Positions 8,476-16,652 of a DNA stretch of 64,000 bases are shown in pieces. The stretch covers positions 1,984,001 through 2,048,000 of the forward strand of contig OZ243919.1 in the NCBI GenBank assembly GCA_965213885.1, read 5' to 3'. This DNA comes from VYFG01 sp965213885 (lineage in GTDB: Bacteria > Pseudomonadota > Gammaproteobacteria > Arenicellales > Poriferihabitantaceae). The notes under the pieces were generated by a model. The model did not search any database. It was not told the DNA's origin and worked only from the letters and a program-made list of their open reading frames with translations. Each line of letters opens with the position of its first letter. The first letter of the stretch is position 1. A program made the translations under genes and the position numbers.

Positions 8476-8998
8476 TCAATCCTGCGCCGGCCGGGCCACC
8501 ACCGTTCTGAACAGGGCCTGATGCGGGGTTGAACGGGCACACAGGAAACGGATCCGACGGGTGTTGTGGATCACCACCGCCCCGATCTTCAAGAGCTTGA
8601 GCCGGATCGTGCCCACATACGCATGGGCCAGCTGGGTCTGTTTCAGCGCCAATGACCGCAACCGCTCCAGCAGGATATACGCCAGGGAGGATACAATCAT
8701 TCTGAATTGGTTGGCCCACCACACGTGACAACTCGTGCGATCGGCAAACAGGTCGTGTTGCTGCTGCTTGATCGCGTTTTCCATCTCCCCCCGGGCACAG
8801 TACACCGGTTCATACAGGGCTTGCGGATCCCCCGGCAGGTTGGTGACAACATACCGGGGATTGGCCTTGGTGACCAACCGCTCGGCCTTGACAATGACCC
8901 GGCGCTCGATGATCTGTTCCTTCTTCTTCCACGACCCGGCCCCATAACGGAATGCCCCGAACACCCGTTGTTTCTCACCCGTGGCCTCAAACTGCCGT
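8476..8998 (-). pseudogene. IS1380-family transposase, 3' fragment
   Basis: About 170 codons match the C-terminal third of IS1380 transposases: 'EATGEKQRVFGAFRYGAGSW', 'RRVIVKAERL', 'NPRYVVTNLPGDPQALY', 'CARGEMENAIKQQQHDLFADR', 'SCHVWWANQFRM' and 'GTIRLKLLKIGAVV' (recalled motifs). The stop is at 8476. The N-terminal two thirds are missing: at about 8998 the similarity ends exactly where the oppositely oriented DUF4338 fragment begins. The frame stays open to 9645 on this strand, but that part is the antisense of the DUF4338 piece. Confidence 0.8.
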
Positions 8999-9615
8999 TC
9001 CGCCCCGACACCGACGCACCGCTGGAACCGCCGCCCCAGAGCCTCGATGAGGTGCGCCCGATCCGGCTGCAAATCGTGCTCGGGGGCACGCCCCAGAGCA
9101 CACAGTGGAACGCGTACATCGCCCGCTATCACTACCTCGGCTACCAGACGCTGGTGGGCGCGCAGATGCGCTACACCGTGCACGACCGCGACGGCGGTCT
9201 GCTGGCGCTGCTGGGGTTCTCCACCGCAGCCCGCAAACTCGCCCCCCGCGACCGCTTCATCGGCTGGACGCCGGCGCTGAGGGAACAGAATCTGCCGCGG
9301 GTCATCGACAACGCCCGGTTCCTTATCCTGCCCTGGATCCGCATCCCCAACCTGGCCTCGCACATCCTGTCCGTCGTGTGCCGGCAACTCACAGGTGACT
9401 GGACCGCACGCTATAACACCCTGCCCGTGTTGGTCGAAACGTTCGTCGAAATCCCGCGCTTCAATGGCGGGCTGTACAAGGCGTCGGGCTGGACCCACGT
9501 CGGCATGACCCAGGGCCGTGGGCGCTACGACCGGCACACGAAACGCGACCAGCCGAAAAAAGCCATCTGGCTGCGACCGCTCCGAAAGGACTGGAAACGA
9601 GCCCTCAATCGGTAA
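8998..9615 (+). pseudogene. DUF4338 (DruA-like) protein, 5'-truncated
   Basis: About 205 codons match the DUF4338 family: 'YIARYHYLGYQTLVGAQMRY', 'GGLLALLGFSTAARKLAPRDR', 'FIGWTPALREQNLPRVIDN', 'ARFLILPWIRIPNLASHIL' and 'HVGMTQGRGRYDRH'. Databases often label the family after Druantia DruA, but stand-alone members usually travel with transposases. The likely original start is lost; the frame upstream of ~8998 is antisense IS1380 sequence. The C-terminus looks complete. The fragment is still an open frame and could be translated from the chimeric start at 8707, but this is doubtful. Confidence 0.75.
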
Positions 9616-9783
9616 GCACTGCCAAGCGGCGCCTCGGCAACCCACTCCTCAACCGCACCCGCCGAAACCGTCTGAAAGTCCTTATCCATCACCCTCAGAG
9701 CGTACCAATTCCTGCACCAATCCGTCCCGGTTTATTCCGGGACAAACACCACCATCCTGGCTGGTTAATTGGGATGTAACAGC

Positions 9784-9900
9784 AAGCTACCCGGCCACAC
9801 CCAGGATCAGACAACCGTGCGATACGCCCACCTCGCCGACGATCCCGTCAAGTCGGCGGCAAACCGGATCGCGAGCAGGATCGCCGAAGTCAGCGGGTGA
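9784..9900 (+). pseudogene. tyrosine recombinase (integrase), C-terminal tail
   Basis: 38 codons ending in TGA at 9898-9900: 'LPGHTQDQTTVRYAHLADDP' then 'AANRIASRIAEVSG'. This is the last segment of a phage-type integrase: 'LGHTQ' holds the histidine/tryptophan position and 'RYAHL' the nucleophilic tyrosine. Upstream codons show no integrase similarity, so only the 3' end survives. Such tails often mark one boundary of an integrated element. Confidence 0.7.
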
Positions 9901-9988
9901 ACCAAACCCGGTCCGTCTGATCATCTCGCTGGCAAAATAGCTTCGGTTGGGCGAGCCGAACAATAGAGACAGGCCAGGAGCACTCTCT

Positions 9989-10276
9989 CTAGCCTGCGGC
10001 AACAAGCGGTTCGATGGTGCCAATTTCGTTTGAACCTCGCGCCACATCCAGGTCGTAGAAGTTTTGCAGATTCAACCAAAGCTCCGGTGTCATTCCGAGG
10101 GCTTGGCCCATGCGTAGCGCAGTGTCTGCCGTGATGGATCGGCGGCCGTGGACGATTTCGTTGATGCGGCGTGGCGATACGCCGATCGTTTTCGCCAACC
10201 GGTACTGACTGATTCCGAGCTCGTCGAGAATCTCGGTCAGATGTTCGCCAGGGTGAATCGGAGAGGGTGTGGTCAT
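9989..10276 (-). CDS. higA: HigA-family antitoxin (XRE HTH), partner toxin truncated
   Basis: 95 residues from the ATG at 10276. 'PIHPGEHLTEILDELGISQ' is the classic HigA opening; the helix-turn-helix follows ('YRLAKTIGVSPRRINEIVHG'), then 'RRSITADTALRMGQALG' and 'MTPELWLNLQNFYDL'. It would neutralise HigB and repress its own operon. The upstream higB is reduced to its last ~30 codons and ends 13 nt before this start, so the antitoxin is now an orphan. The gene itself looks intact. Confidence 0.9.
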   Translation of the reverse strand: MTTPSPIHPGEHLTEILDELGISQYRLAKTIGVSPRRINEIVHGRRSITADTALRMGQALGMTPELWLNLQNFYDLDVARGSNEIGTIEPLVAAG

Positions 10277-10289
10277 GATATTCGATGCC

Positions 10290-10383
10290 TCAATGATAGT
10301 CGGTGATTTCAATGTCCATCGCGCCTCGGCCTGTCCATCGAAAGCACACGCGCCACTGGTCGTTGATGCGGATACTCCCGGCG
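10290..10383 (-). pseudogene. higB: HigB/RelE-type toxin, 3' fragment
   Basis: In the frame ending TGA at 10290-10292 the translation is 'SIRINDQWRVCFRWTGRG' followed by 'MDIEITDYH', the invariant C-terminus of HigB/RelE mRNA interferases (recalled family pattern 'SIRINDQWRICFRW...DVEIVDYH'). About two thirds of the toxin, including the core N-terminal helices, is gone: immediately upstream the sequence becomes a transposase frame. The start codon and promoter are lost, so the toxin cannot be made in its normal form. Confidence 0.82.
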
Positions 10384-10991
10384 CACGTCGGCCAACAACC
10401 GCTTGGCGGCGTTGCGTTCGCAGTCGTTCTTCTTCCGCCCGTCGGCCTTGACGATCGGCTCCGGCGCCAGGGGAAACACCGCCCGGTGTTCCGGTTGCAC
10501 CAGCACCGCGCCCAGCAGTTGATGATAGCAGGTGGTGTGCCCGTTCCGATGATGCGTCTCGCAGCAGTGCCCGCAATGCACGCGCGAGGAGGAGAAATAC
10601 CCCGTGCCGTCCACGCTCAAAAGGGAATGGCCCATCCAGTCGAACCCCTCCAGGCCCTTGCCCCGCTACAAACACCGCCTTGAACGCGCCGCGCAACGAG
10701 CGCGGGTCCACCTCGTCCAGCCGCTCGCGCAGGCGCGTGTCCGAGGGCGCGCGTCGCACCCCGTACAAACTCTTCAGATTCGCGCGAATCGCCTCGGTCT
10801 GGCGCGCGTCGCGCTCGAAGCTCAACAGCGACGGGTACTTCAACCCGAACACCGCCAGCCCCGACATCAGGGCAGTCGGTGAGGTTCAATCCCCGCCCGG
10901 CGATGGGGTCGTCGATGCAAGAGAAACACGTACGCACGAGGCGAAGCAACCCCGGCGCGCTCAATGTCTTGCGAAAAGAAGGGTTGGACAT
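10384..10991 (-). pseudogene. DDE transposase, N-terminal part with two frameshifts
   Basis: Three frames join into one protein: 'MSNPSFRKTLSAPGLLRL' to 'RGLNLTD', then 'ALMSGLAVFGLKYPSLLSF' to 'RGAFKAVF', then 'MGHSLLSVDGTGYFSSS' to 'NDCERNAAKRLLADVRRE'. Frame changes fall near 10871-10875 (an extra base) and near 10655-10660. The 'SVDGTGYFSSS' block carries a catalytic Asp, and 'CERNAAKRLLAD' follows the histidine/cysteine cluster 'HCGHCCETHH'. Similarity stops at about 10384, fused to the higB fragment. Matching C-terminal sequence occurs at 8161-8343. Confidence 0.75.
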
Positions 10992-11174
10992 GATTCATCA
11001 CCCGACACTCGAAGAAACGCCGACATGATGCTGTTTCACAACGTAAAGTTTACGAAGAACTTTTTCCAGACCCGCCGAAACCCCCTTCAGCGCTCGCTTT
11101 TCAGAGGAAGCGGGAATGGCTGTTCGGGCGGATGGCCCGGCAATCCGGGTGATCCGGGACGGATGCCCGTGGCG

Positions 11175-12707
11175 TTACTGCAACTGTCGCCGGATCGCCT
11201 CCTTTCGCCTGGCCACATAGGCCTCCAGTTCCTCCCGGCGGTCGGGCTGGAGAACAGGCTCCCGGTATTCCCGCAGACGTTGCTGCCAAAGTTCGGTGGC
11301 CCGGTCGGTGGCGGTTCTGGCACCATCGGAATGCCACACCTCATAGTTTCGCCAGTCCGCCAGCGTGGATTCATAGAAGGCGTGCCGGTAGCGCTTCAGG
11401 GTATGGGGGTGATCGAAAAACTGACCCCCGGTCGGGACCTGCGAGATGGCCTCCCACGCCAGTGCCTCCGCGTCCATCTCCACCGGCTGCACCACTTCCG
11501 CCATCATCTGCAGGAGCTCGGCGTCCAGGACGAACTTCTCGAACGACGCTGTCAGTCCTCCCTCCATCCATCCGGCGGCGTGATACAGGAGGTTGGTGTG
11601 AGACAGGAAGCACGCCCATAGGGACATTTCGGATTCCCAGCCCGCCTGGACATCCACCGTGTTGGCGGTGGCGGAGTTGCTGCACCGGAACGGCAATCCG
11701 TACCTTCTCGCAAGCTGACCCGAGGCAAGCACCGCCCGGGCATACTCCGGGGTCCCGAATGCCGGCGCTCCGGTACGCATGTCCACGTTGGAGGTATAGC
11801 TGCCGTAAACCACCGGAGCGCCCGGCCGGACGATCTGGGTCAGCACGATTCCCGACAGTGCTTCCGCGTTCTGCTGTGACAGGGCGCCGGCAAGGGTGGT
11901 GGGCGTCATGGCGCCCATCAGCGTGAAGGGGGTCACCACACAGCACTGCCCGAGCCTTGCGGTGACGATCAGCCCATCGGACATCTCACCGTCAAACCGC
12001 CGCGGCGAATTCACCGATATGATCGTCAGGCAGGACGGCGACTCCTGCATCGCCTCCATGGAGATGCCCCTTGAAATCCGTGAAATCTCGATACCGTCCC
12101 GGGCGCGGTCCTCGCCGATACTGGTATTCAGCCAGCACTTGTCGGTGAGGGTCGCGGCAGCGAGATAGCAGTCCAGGTGGCGGCTGAACGCCGGCATCTC
12201 CAGCGGCGGGGCGGGCTGATTACCGGTGGCGTGAACGACATCATGGACCTGCACCAGTTTCAGCAACCGGCAGTAATCCTCATAATTTCCGTTGCGCTTG
12301 CCATGAATGCGATCATGCACGTTGGGCGGCCCGCCGACGGACGTGGTGCAGATGGCATTGCCGCCAAGGTTCAGGCGGTTTTCCGGATTTCTCGGGGTCA
12401 ATGTGAACCTGGAAGGGGCGCTGGCCAATGCCCTGTCCACCAGTTCCTCACCGATCCGGACGCGGCCGGTCGCATCATCCACCTCGGCACCGGCCTCCCG
12501 GAACAGCGTCCGGGCCTGATCCCCCATGAATTCGATGCCGATTTCCCCGAGGATCTTCAGGGATGCACGGTGAATGGTCTCCAGCTGATCCTCGCCGAGG
12601 ATCGGCACCGGTGGCAGGGATGTCCTGATCTGTTTGTAGGCGGTCTCCCGGCCATTGCGGGCGGCATCTTCGGACGCCTGCAACCGGGTCTTTCTTCGGC
12701 GGGACAT
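11175..12707 (-). CDS. trimethylamine methyltransferase (MttB) family protein, non-pyrrolysine type
   Basis: 510 residues. Family landmarks: 'LETIHRASLKILGEIGIEFM' near the N-terminus, 'TTSVGGPPNVHD', 'VVYGSYTSNVDMRTGAPAFG', 'SNSATANTVDVQAGWES' and 'GWMEGGLTASFEKFVLD'. Classical MttB needs pyrrolysine at an in-frame TAG; here the frame is continuous, so it belongs to the larger Pyl-lacking group whose studied members demethylate glycine betaine or other quaternary amines onto a corrinoid protein. No corrinoid protein gene is adjacent. A GlxA-type AraC regulator lies 109 nt upstream on the same strand, suggesting substrate-induced control. Confidence 0.85.
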   Translation of the reverse strand: MSRRRKTRLQASEDAARNGRETAYKQIRTSLPPVPILGEDQLETIHRASLKILGEIGIEFMGDQARTLFREAGAEVDDATGRVRIGEELVDRALASAPSRFTLTPRNPENRLNLGGNAICTTSVGGPPNVHDRIHGKRNGNYEDYCRLLKLVQVHDVVHATGNQPAPPLEMPAFSRHLDCYLAAATLTDKCWLNTSIGEDRARDGIEISRISRGISMEAMQESPSCLTIISVNSPRRFDGEMSDGLIVTARLGQCCVVTPFTLMGAMTPTTLAGALSQQNAEALSGIVLTQIVRPGAPVVYGSYTSNVDMRTGAPAFGTPEYARAVLASGQLARRYGLPFRCSNSATANTVDVQAGWESEMSLWACFLSHTNLLYHAAGWMEGGLTASFEKFVLDAELLQMMAEVVQPVEMDAEALAWEAISQVPTGGQFFDHPHTLKRYRHAFYESTLADWRNYEVWHSDGARTATDRATELWQQRLREYREPVLQPDRREELEAYVARRKEAIRRQLQ

Positions 12708-12816
12708 GATGACCTGCGGCCCAACGGAATATCGCTGCCGACATTAGACCCCGGTTCGATCCCGTCGTCTGTGGATTTACGACCTGGGATGCGACTTGCG
12801 CGACGAAAACGCAGGA

Positions 12817-13899
12817 TTATGCCGATCTGTCCGCGTCGGGGACCCGTTCCTCCCGGGGCGTCCGGCCGTACACATCCCGGTAGGACTTGATGAAGTGGGA
12901 ATGGGAGGAAAAGCCGGAGGCAATGGCCACGTCCAGACCCGACCACGATGTGTACAGCAGCAGTTGGCGCGCATTTTCCAGGCGCAACTTCAGATAGTAT
13001 TTCTGGGGCGTGGTGTCGCGGTATTTCCGGAACAGCCTTTCCAGCTGCCGCAGCGAGACATCCACATGGCCGGCCACCTCCTGGGGCGTCAGTGGGTCCT
13101 CGATGTTGTTCTGCATCAGGTCAATGGCTTCGGCAAGCTTGGGCGACAGGCGCATGAGGTCGTACCTGTTCTCCATCCGTTGCCGGTCGTCCGGCGTGCG
13201 CAGGCGGTCATGCTGGTAGATCTGGGAGATCCTCCGCGCCATCTCATGACCGCAATCCTGTTCCACGAGCTTGAGCATCATGTCCAGAGCCGCGGTTCCG
13301 CCCGAACAGGTTCCCCGGCTGCGATCGATCTCGTAGATATTGCTGGTGATTTCAAGGTGCGGGTAGAGTTCCCGGAACACCGGCAGATTCTCCCAGTGGA
13401 TGGTACAGCGGTAACCGTCCAGCAGTCCGGCCCTGGCCAGAACGAAACTGCCGGAGCTTGCACTGCCGAGCAGGGCGCCCCTGCGGTCCAGCGCCCACAG
13501 GTTTCTGAATGTCGGCTCATCCGCGAAGTACTGGGTTTCGCTGGTGGCCACCAGCAGTATCCGGTCACAGGCGGTGATGTTCTCAAGCGGGCCCTCGACC
13601 GTCACCTGGACGCCGCTGCTGGAACATACGTTCTGTCCGTCCGGGGACACCAGGTGCCAGCGATAGGCATGATTCTCAGTGAACCGGTTGGCGGTCCGCA
13701 TGCAGTCCACCAGGCAGCTGAACGGTATCAGGGGAAAACGATCGAACAGGAGGAGGACAACGTCCCGGGGCTTGGCGGGCGGGGGCGTACGCTCCCTGGA
13801 ACACGGTAACGGTGACAACACTTCTGTGACCGGTGAAAGGTATGCGCAATATAACCCTGATCGCGCGGTTTCGACAATGCCGGCTATACTTCCGGGCAT
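12817..13899 (-). CDS. GlxA/GbdR-type AraC-family transcriptional regulator
   Basis: 360 residues as drawn. An N-terminal class I glutamine-amidotransferase-like (DJ-1/PfpI) domain (~45-215: 'RDVVLLLFDRFPLIPFSCLV', 'ILLVATSE', 'GSASSGSFVLARAGLL', 'TIHWENLPVFRELYP') is followed by two AraC HTH motifs (~255-345: 'LTPQEVAGHVDVSLRQLERL', 'GFSSHSHFIKSYRDVYGRTP'). This architecture includes GbdR and the carnitine/choline regulators, fitting the MttB-family gene downstream. The start is uncertain: the ATG at 13899 gives a 44-residue lead with poor family fit, and the GTG near 13821 is a possible alternative. Confidence 0.85.
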   Translation of the reverse strand: MPGSIAGIVETARSGLYCAYLSPVTEVLSPLPCSRERTPPPAKPRDVVLLLFDRFPLIPFSCLVDCMRTANRFTENHAYRWHLVSPDGQNVCSSSGVQVTVEGPLENITACDRILLVATSETQYFADEPTFRNLWALDRRGALLGSASSGSFVLARAGLLDGYRCTIHWENLPVFRELYPHLEITSNIYEIDRSRGTCSGGTAALDMMLKLVEQDCGHEMARRISQIYQHDRLRTPDDRQRMENRYDLMRLSPKLAEAIDLMQNNIEDPLTPQEVAGHVDVSLRQLERLFRKYRDTTPQKYYLKLRLENARQLLLYTSWSGLDVAIASGFSSHSHFIKSYRDVYGRTPREERVPDADRSA

Positions 13900-13926
13900 A
13901 CGTGGTCAGCCACCGGATCGTGCAGC

Positions 13927-14838
13927 ATGAATCAAGGTCCATACGACATTCTGATTACAGGCGGAACGGGTTTGATCGGCCAGGCACTGATCCCCGTTCT
14001 CGAAGCCGAGGGACACCGGATTTCCGTACTGACGCGCCAGCCGGACCGATACCCCGGCAAGGCCGGGCGCCCCCGTCTCTTCGCCGCCTTGCGGGACATC
14101 CCGGAGGATCACCCGGTGGATACTGTCATCAACCTCGCGGGGGCGAGAATGATCGGCCGGCGGTGGAGCCCCCGGCGCAAACAGGTCCTGCGGGACAGCC
14201 GAATTGCCCTGACCCGGGAACTGGTGGAGTGGATGTCCCGACGCCCGGCGCCGCCGGCCGTGCTGATCAGTGGATCGGCGGTGGGGTATTACGGAGACCG
14301 CCAGGGCGAAATCCTCGAAGAGGATCAGCCATGCGGCAGGGACTTCGGTGCCCTACTGTGCCGGGATTGGGAGCAAGAAGGCATGGAAGCCGCGACGCAG
14401 GGAACCCGCGTGGCTGTCATCCGCACCGGCCTTGTACTGAGCGGCAAGGGCGGCATGCTGCCCCCCATGCTGCAGAGCTTCGGGTGGGGACTTGGAGCGC
14501 GGATCGGGAACGGCAGGCAATGGATGAGCTGGATCCACATAGACGACCAGGTCGCCGCCATCGTCCACCTGCTTGCCAATCCGGAGTCCGCCGGCGCCTA
14601 TAACCTGACGGCGCCGGAACCCGCGATCAATACCGGGTTCAGCGACTGCCTTGCACGCGTGCTGCGCCGCCCGCGCCTGCTCGCAGTTCCGGCGCCGGCG
14701 TTGCACCTGGGGCTTGGCGAGGCTGCAGGACTGTTGCTCGGCGGTCAGCGCTCGATGCCGGCGAAGCTCCGGCAGGAAGGCTTCAGGTTCACCTACCCGT
14801 CCCTGGAAGGCGCCTTTCGGGACATCGCCGGCCATTGA
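13927..14838 (+). CDS. yfcH: TIGR01777-family NAD(P)-binding epimerase-like protein (YfcH type)
   Basis: 303 residues. The Rossmann motif 'ILITGGTGLIGQALIPVLEA' is at the very N-terminus, then 'VINLAGARMIGRRWSPRRK', 'LISGSAVGYYGDRQGE' (Ser and Tyr/Lys region), 'VAVIRTGLVLSGKGGMLP', 'WMSWIHIDDQVAAI' and a C-terminal DUF1731 segment ('RSMPAKLRQEGFRFTYPSLE'). These are diagnostic for TIGR01777; the biochemical role is not firmly established. It is divergent from the AraC regulator with only ~27 nt between the drawn starts, so the promoters overlap or the regulator start is further in. Confidence 0.88.
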   Translation: MNQGPYDILITGGTGLIGQALIPVLEAEGHRISVLTRQPDRYPGKAGRPRLFAALRDIPEDHPVDTVINLAGARMIGRRWSPRRKQVLRDSRIALTRELVEWMSRRPAPPAVLISGSAVGYYGDRQGEILEEDQPCGRDFGALLCRDWEQEGMEAATQGTRVAVIRTGLVLSGKGGMLPPMLQSFGWGLGARIGNGRQWMSWIHIDDQVAAIVHLLANPESAGAYNLTAPEPAINTGFSDCLARVLRRPRLLAVPAPALHLGLGEAAGLLLGGQRSMPAKLRQEGFRFTYPSLEGAFRDIAGH

Positions 14839-15216
14839 CCGGGACCATGGCGCCGAAGTTCCGGCCCCGTGGGACGGCCACCCGTGAACGGGCATGTGGC
14901 AAGACCGAAGGAGCACTTCGTCAACGGCCGGCCGGCGGATCACATTCGAAGACCGTGCGGTATCATCCGGGACCCGAACCGATGGACGGCCGTCAATGAA
15001 CATCTCCGGTATCGGCTGGAAACACGATCACGCCTTTCTTTTCGGGCGCGGAAAACCAGCCTTCAGGCAGGGGCGATCTTCCCGAAAATATCCGGGGCAG
15101 GCTCAAGTGCAGTCCAACCTAGAATCCTCCCCATCCCAGAACCCCGGCAGCCGCCCCCGTCTCCAGCAGGCGATTGGCCCGGGCAGCGCCGATACGCATT
15201 CGTCTGCGACCCGATC
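14839..15216. other. intergenic region, nothing recognised
   Basis: About 380 bases between the epimerase-like gene and the alkylation-repair gene. The frame leading into the repair gene stays open across it but encodes low-complexity Arg/Pro-rich residues without homology, so the ATG at 15217 was preferred. No hairpin or repeat stood out. Confidence 0.45.
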
Positions 15217-15975
15217 ATGACACCCCATGAGACCGCCACCGACGACCTCCGGCACCGCCTTGATGCCGCCGCCGAGCCAGCCACCAGGGCATGGTTCGAA
15301 AAATACCTGAAGCATGCCATCTCCTATCGCGGAGTGAAGACCCCCCAGGTCAGCCGAATTCTCGCTGACTGGCGGCGTATTCACGACCTCGGCCAACTGC
15401 CCGACAAAGACCAGCTCTCCCTTGCCAGGTCCCTGATCGAGGGACGTTTCGCGGAGGACAAGTTTGCCGGCATCCTCTACATCCAGAAATACCTGTTGCG
15501 GCGGATGGATCCGGTGCAGATCCTGGACGTGGCGGAAAGCCTCTTCGCTGCGGGCGCGTTCTTCGACTGGTCGACCACGGACTGGTTCAGCGTACGGGTT
15601 CTTGGCCCCATGATCGCACGCTACGGCATACCTGTCGCGCATCGGGTGGCCGGGTGGCGGGGCGCTGAGAATCTCTGGCAACGACGCTCCTCAATTGTCC
15701 CGTTCCGGGCTGTCGTCCATGATCAAGCCTACCATCCCATCATACGGGCAACGGTAGGTACTCTCGTCATAGAGCGCGACCGGTTCATACAGACCGGGAT
15801 CGGCTGGGTAGTCAGCGACCTGTCGAAAGTGCACCCGAAGGTTGCCGAGGCCTTGGTCGAAAGGCACTTCGCGGACCTTTCCACCGAGGTCATCAGGCGG
15901 CACACACGGTATCTTCCGGGGCATGCGGGATATAAAGGACGTGCATCAGTGAACCGCAGAAGACACGACCCTTAG
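15217..15975 (+). CDS. AlkD-like DNA alkylation repair protein (HEAT-repeat glycosylase family)
   Basis: 252 residues from the ATG at 15217, where family-like sequence begins ('LRHRLDAAAEPATRAWFEKY'). The family removes alkylated bases such as 3- and 7-methylpurines using stacked HEAT-like helices. Landmarks: 'AWFEKYLKHAISYRGVKTPQ' near the start, 'EDKFAGILYIQKYLLRR', 'FFDWSTTDWFSVRVLGPMIA' (the Asp/Trp-rich catalytic-face segment) and 'LWQRRSSIVPFRAVV'. The C-terminus 'GIGWVVSDLSKVHPKVAEALVE' also fits. Length is normal for the family. No operon partner is evident. Confidence 0.82.
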   Translation: MTPHETATDDLRHRLDAAAEPATRAWFEKYLKHAISYRGVKTPQVSRILADWRRIHDLGQLPDKDQLSLARSLIEGRFAEDKFAGILYIQKYLLRRMDPVQILDVAESLFAAGAFFDWSTTDWFSVRVLGPMIARYGIPVAHRVAGWRGAENLWQRRSSIVPFRAVVHDQAYHPIIRATVGTLVIERDRFIQTGIGWVVSDLSKVHPKVAEALVERHFADLSTEVIRRHTRYLPGHAGYKGRASVNRRRHDP

Positions 15976-16028
15976 AAATACAGATCAGGAATGAAAGCGG
16001 AGCGGTTTTACAGTCGTGATCATGGTAA

Positions 16029-16361
16029 ACATGGAGTAAATTTACCGAGGCTGGCAGGCTTTCCATCGGCGTCGATTCGAATCAGAACGGGCTTGCGCCC
16101 GGGTCGGTACTGTCTTCGATGCTGAAGCGTGTCGATGTGGCTGCCTACCAGACGCCCAGTGACGGACTGAGCGGCAAATTCACTGCCGGCGTCATCAGCC
16201 TGGGCCTTGCCGAAGGCAGCATCGACTGGGCGCGGGACGAGCACAATGCCGGCCTCCTGTCGGACAGCCTGAAGACTGCCGTCGAGAAGGCCAGGAACGA
16301 TATCGTAACGGCCAGGGTCACGGTGCACGACTACGTGCAGGATTCCGACTGCCCCGGCTGA
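16029..16361 (+). pseudogene. BMP-family (PnrA-like) ABC substrate-binding lipoprotein, C-terminal relic
   Basis: An open stretch of 110 codons reads 'SIGVDSNQNGLAPGSVLSSM', 'LKRVDVAAYQ', 'GKFTAGVISLGLAEGSIDWA' and 'DEHNAGLLSDSLKTAVEKAR'. This is the end of the basic membrane protein family, which bind nucleosides or similar solutes ('IGVDSDQN...SMLKRVDVAVY...GLADGGVGYALDEHN' in recalled relatives). The upstream ~230 codons including the lipobox are absent, and a TAA lies in frame at 16026. No start or ribosome binding site fits, and no permease or ATPase is nearby. Confidence 0.75.
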
Positions 16362-16652
16362 GTCCACTTTCCTGACGCCCAGCTTCGGGACAGGCCCATA
16401 GCCATGGGAATCCGGTAATCCAGTGAGTCGCCGAACGGCCGGCTCCGGATGGCTGCAGGTCTTCCGGGCGTCACCGATCCGGCGGTTCAGTTGCACCACG
16501 GGTTCGTTTTCTTCGGGAAATGGGAGTCGCCTGGTCCCTGCCCTGCTTCCCGGCAAAGACAATGCCATGGCCAAGCTGCCACCGATGCTACATCAGGGCA
16601 ACAGGCGGTGTCCGGTACGATACGCAAAAGCCGTACCGTAACAACCGGAACG

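Noticed and set aside
8707..9615. A Druantia anti-phage locus
   Set aside because: DUF4338/DruA-like sequence alone, truncated and next to transposase debris, with no DruB-DruE or large helicase; it looks like a mobile-element passenger.
8476..9645. 389-codon minus-strand frame as one protein
   Set aside because: Only the part below about 8998 matches IS1380; the rest is antisense to the DUF4338 fragment.
11175..12707. Pyrrolysine-encoding MttB
   Set aside because: The frame is continuous with no internal TAG, and no pyl genes are present.
16020..16574. 184-codon minus-strand frame
   Set aside because: Antisense to the BMP relic and without motifs.
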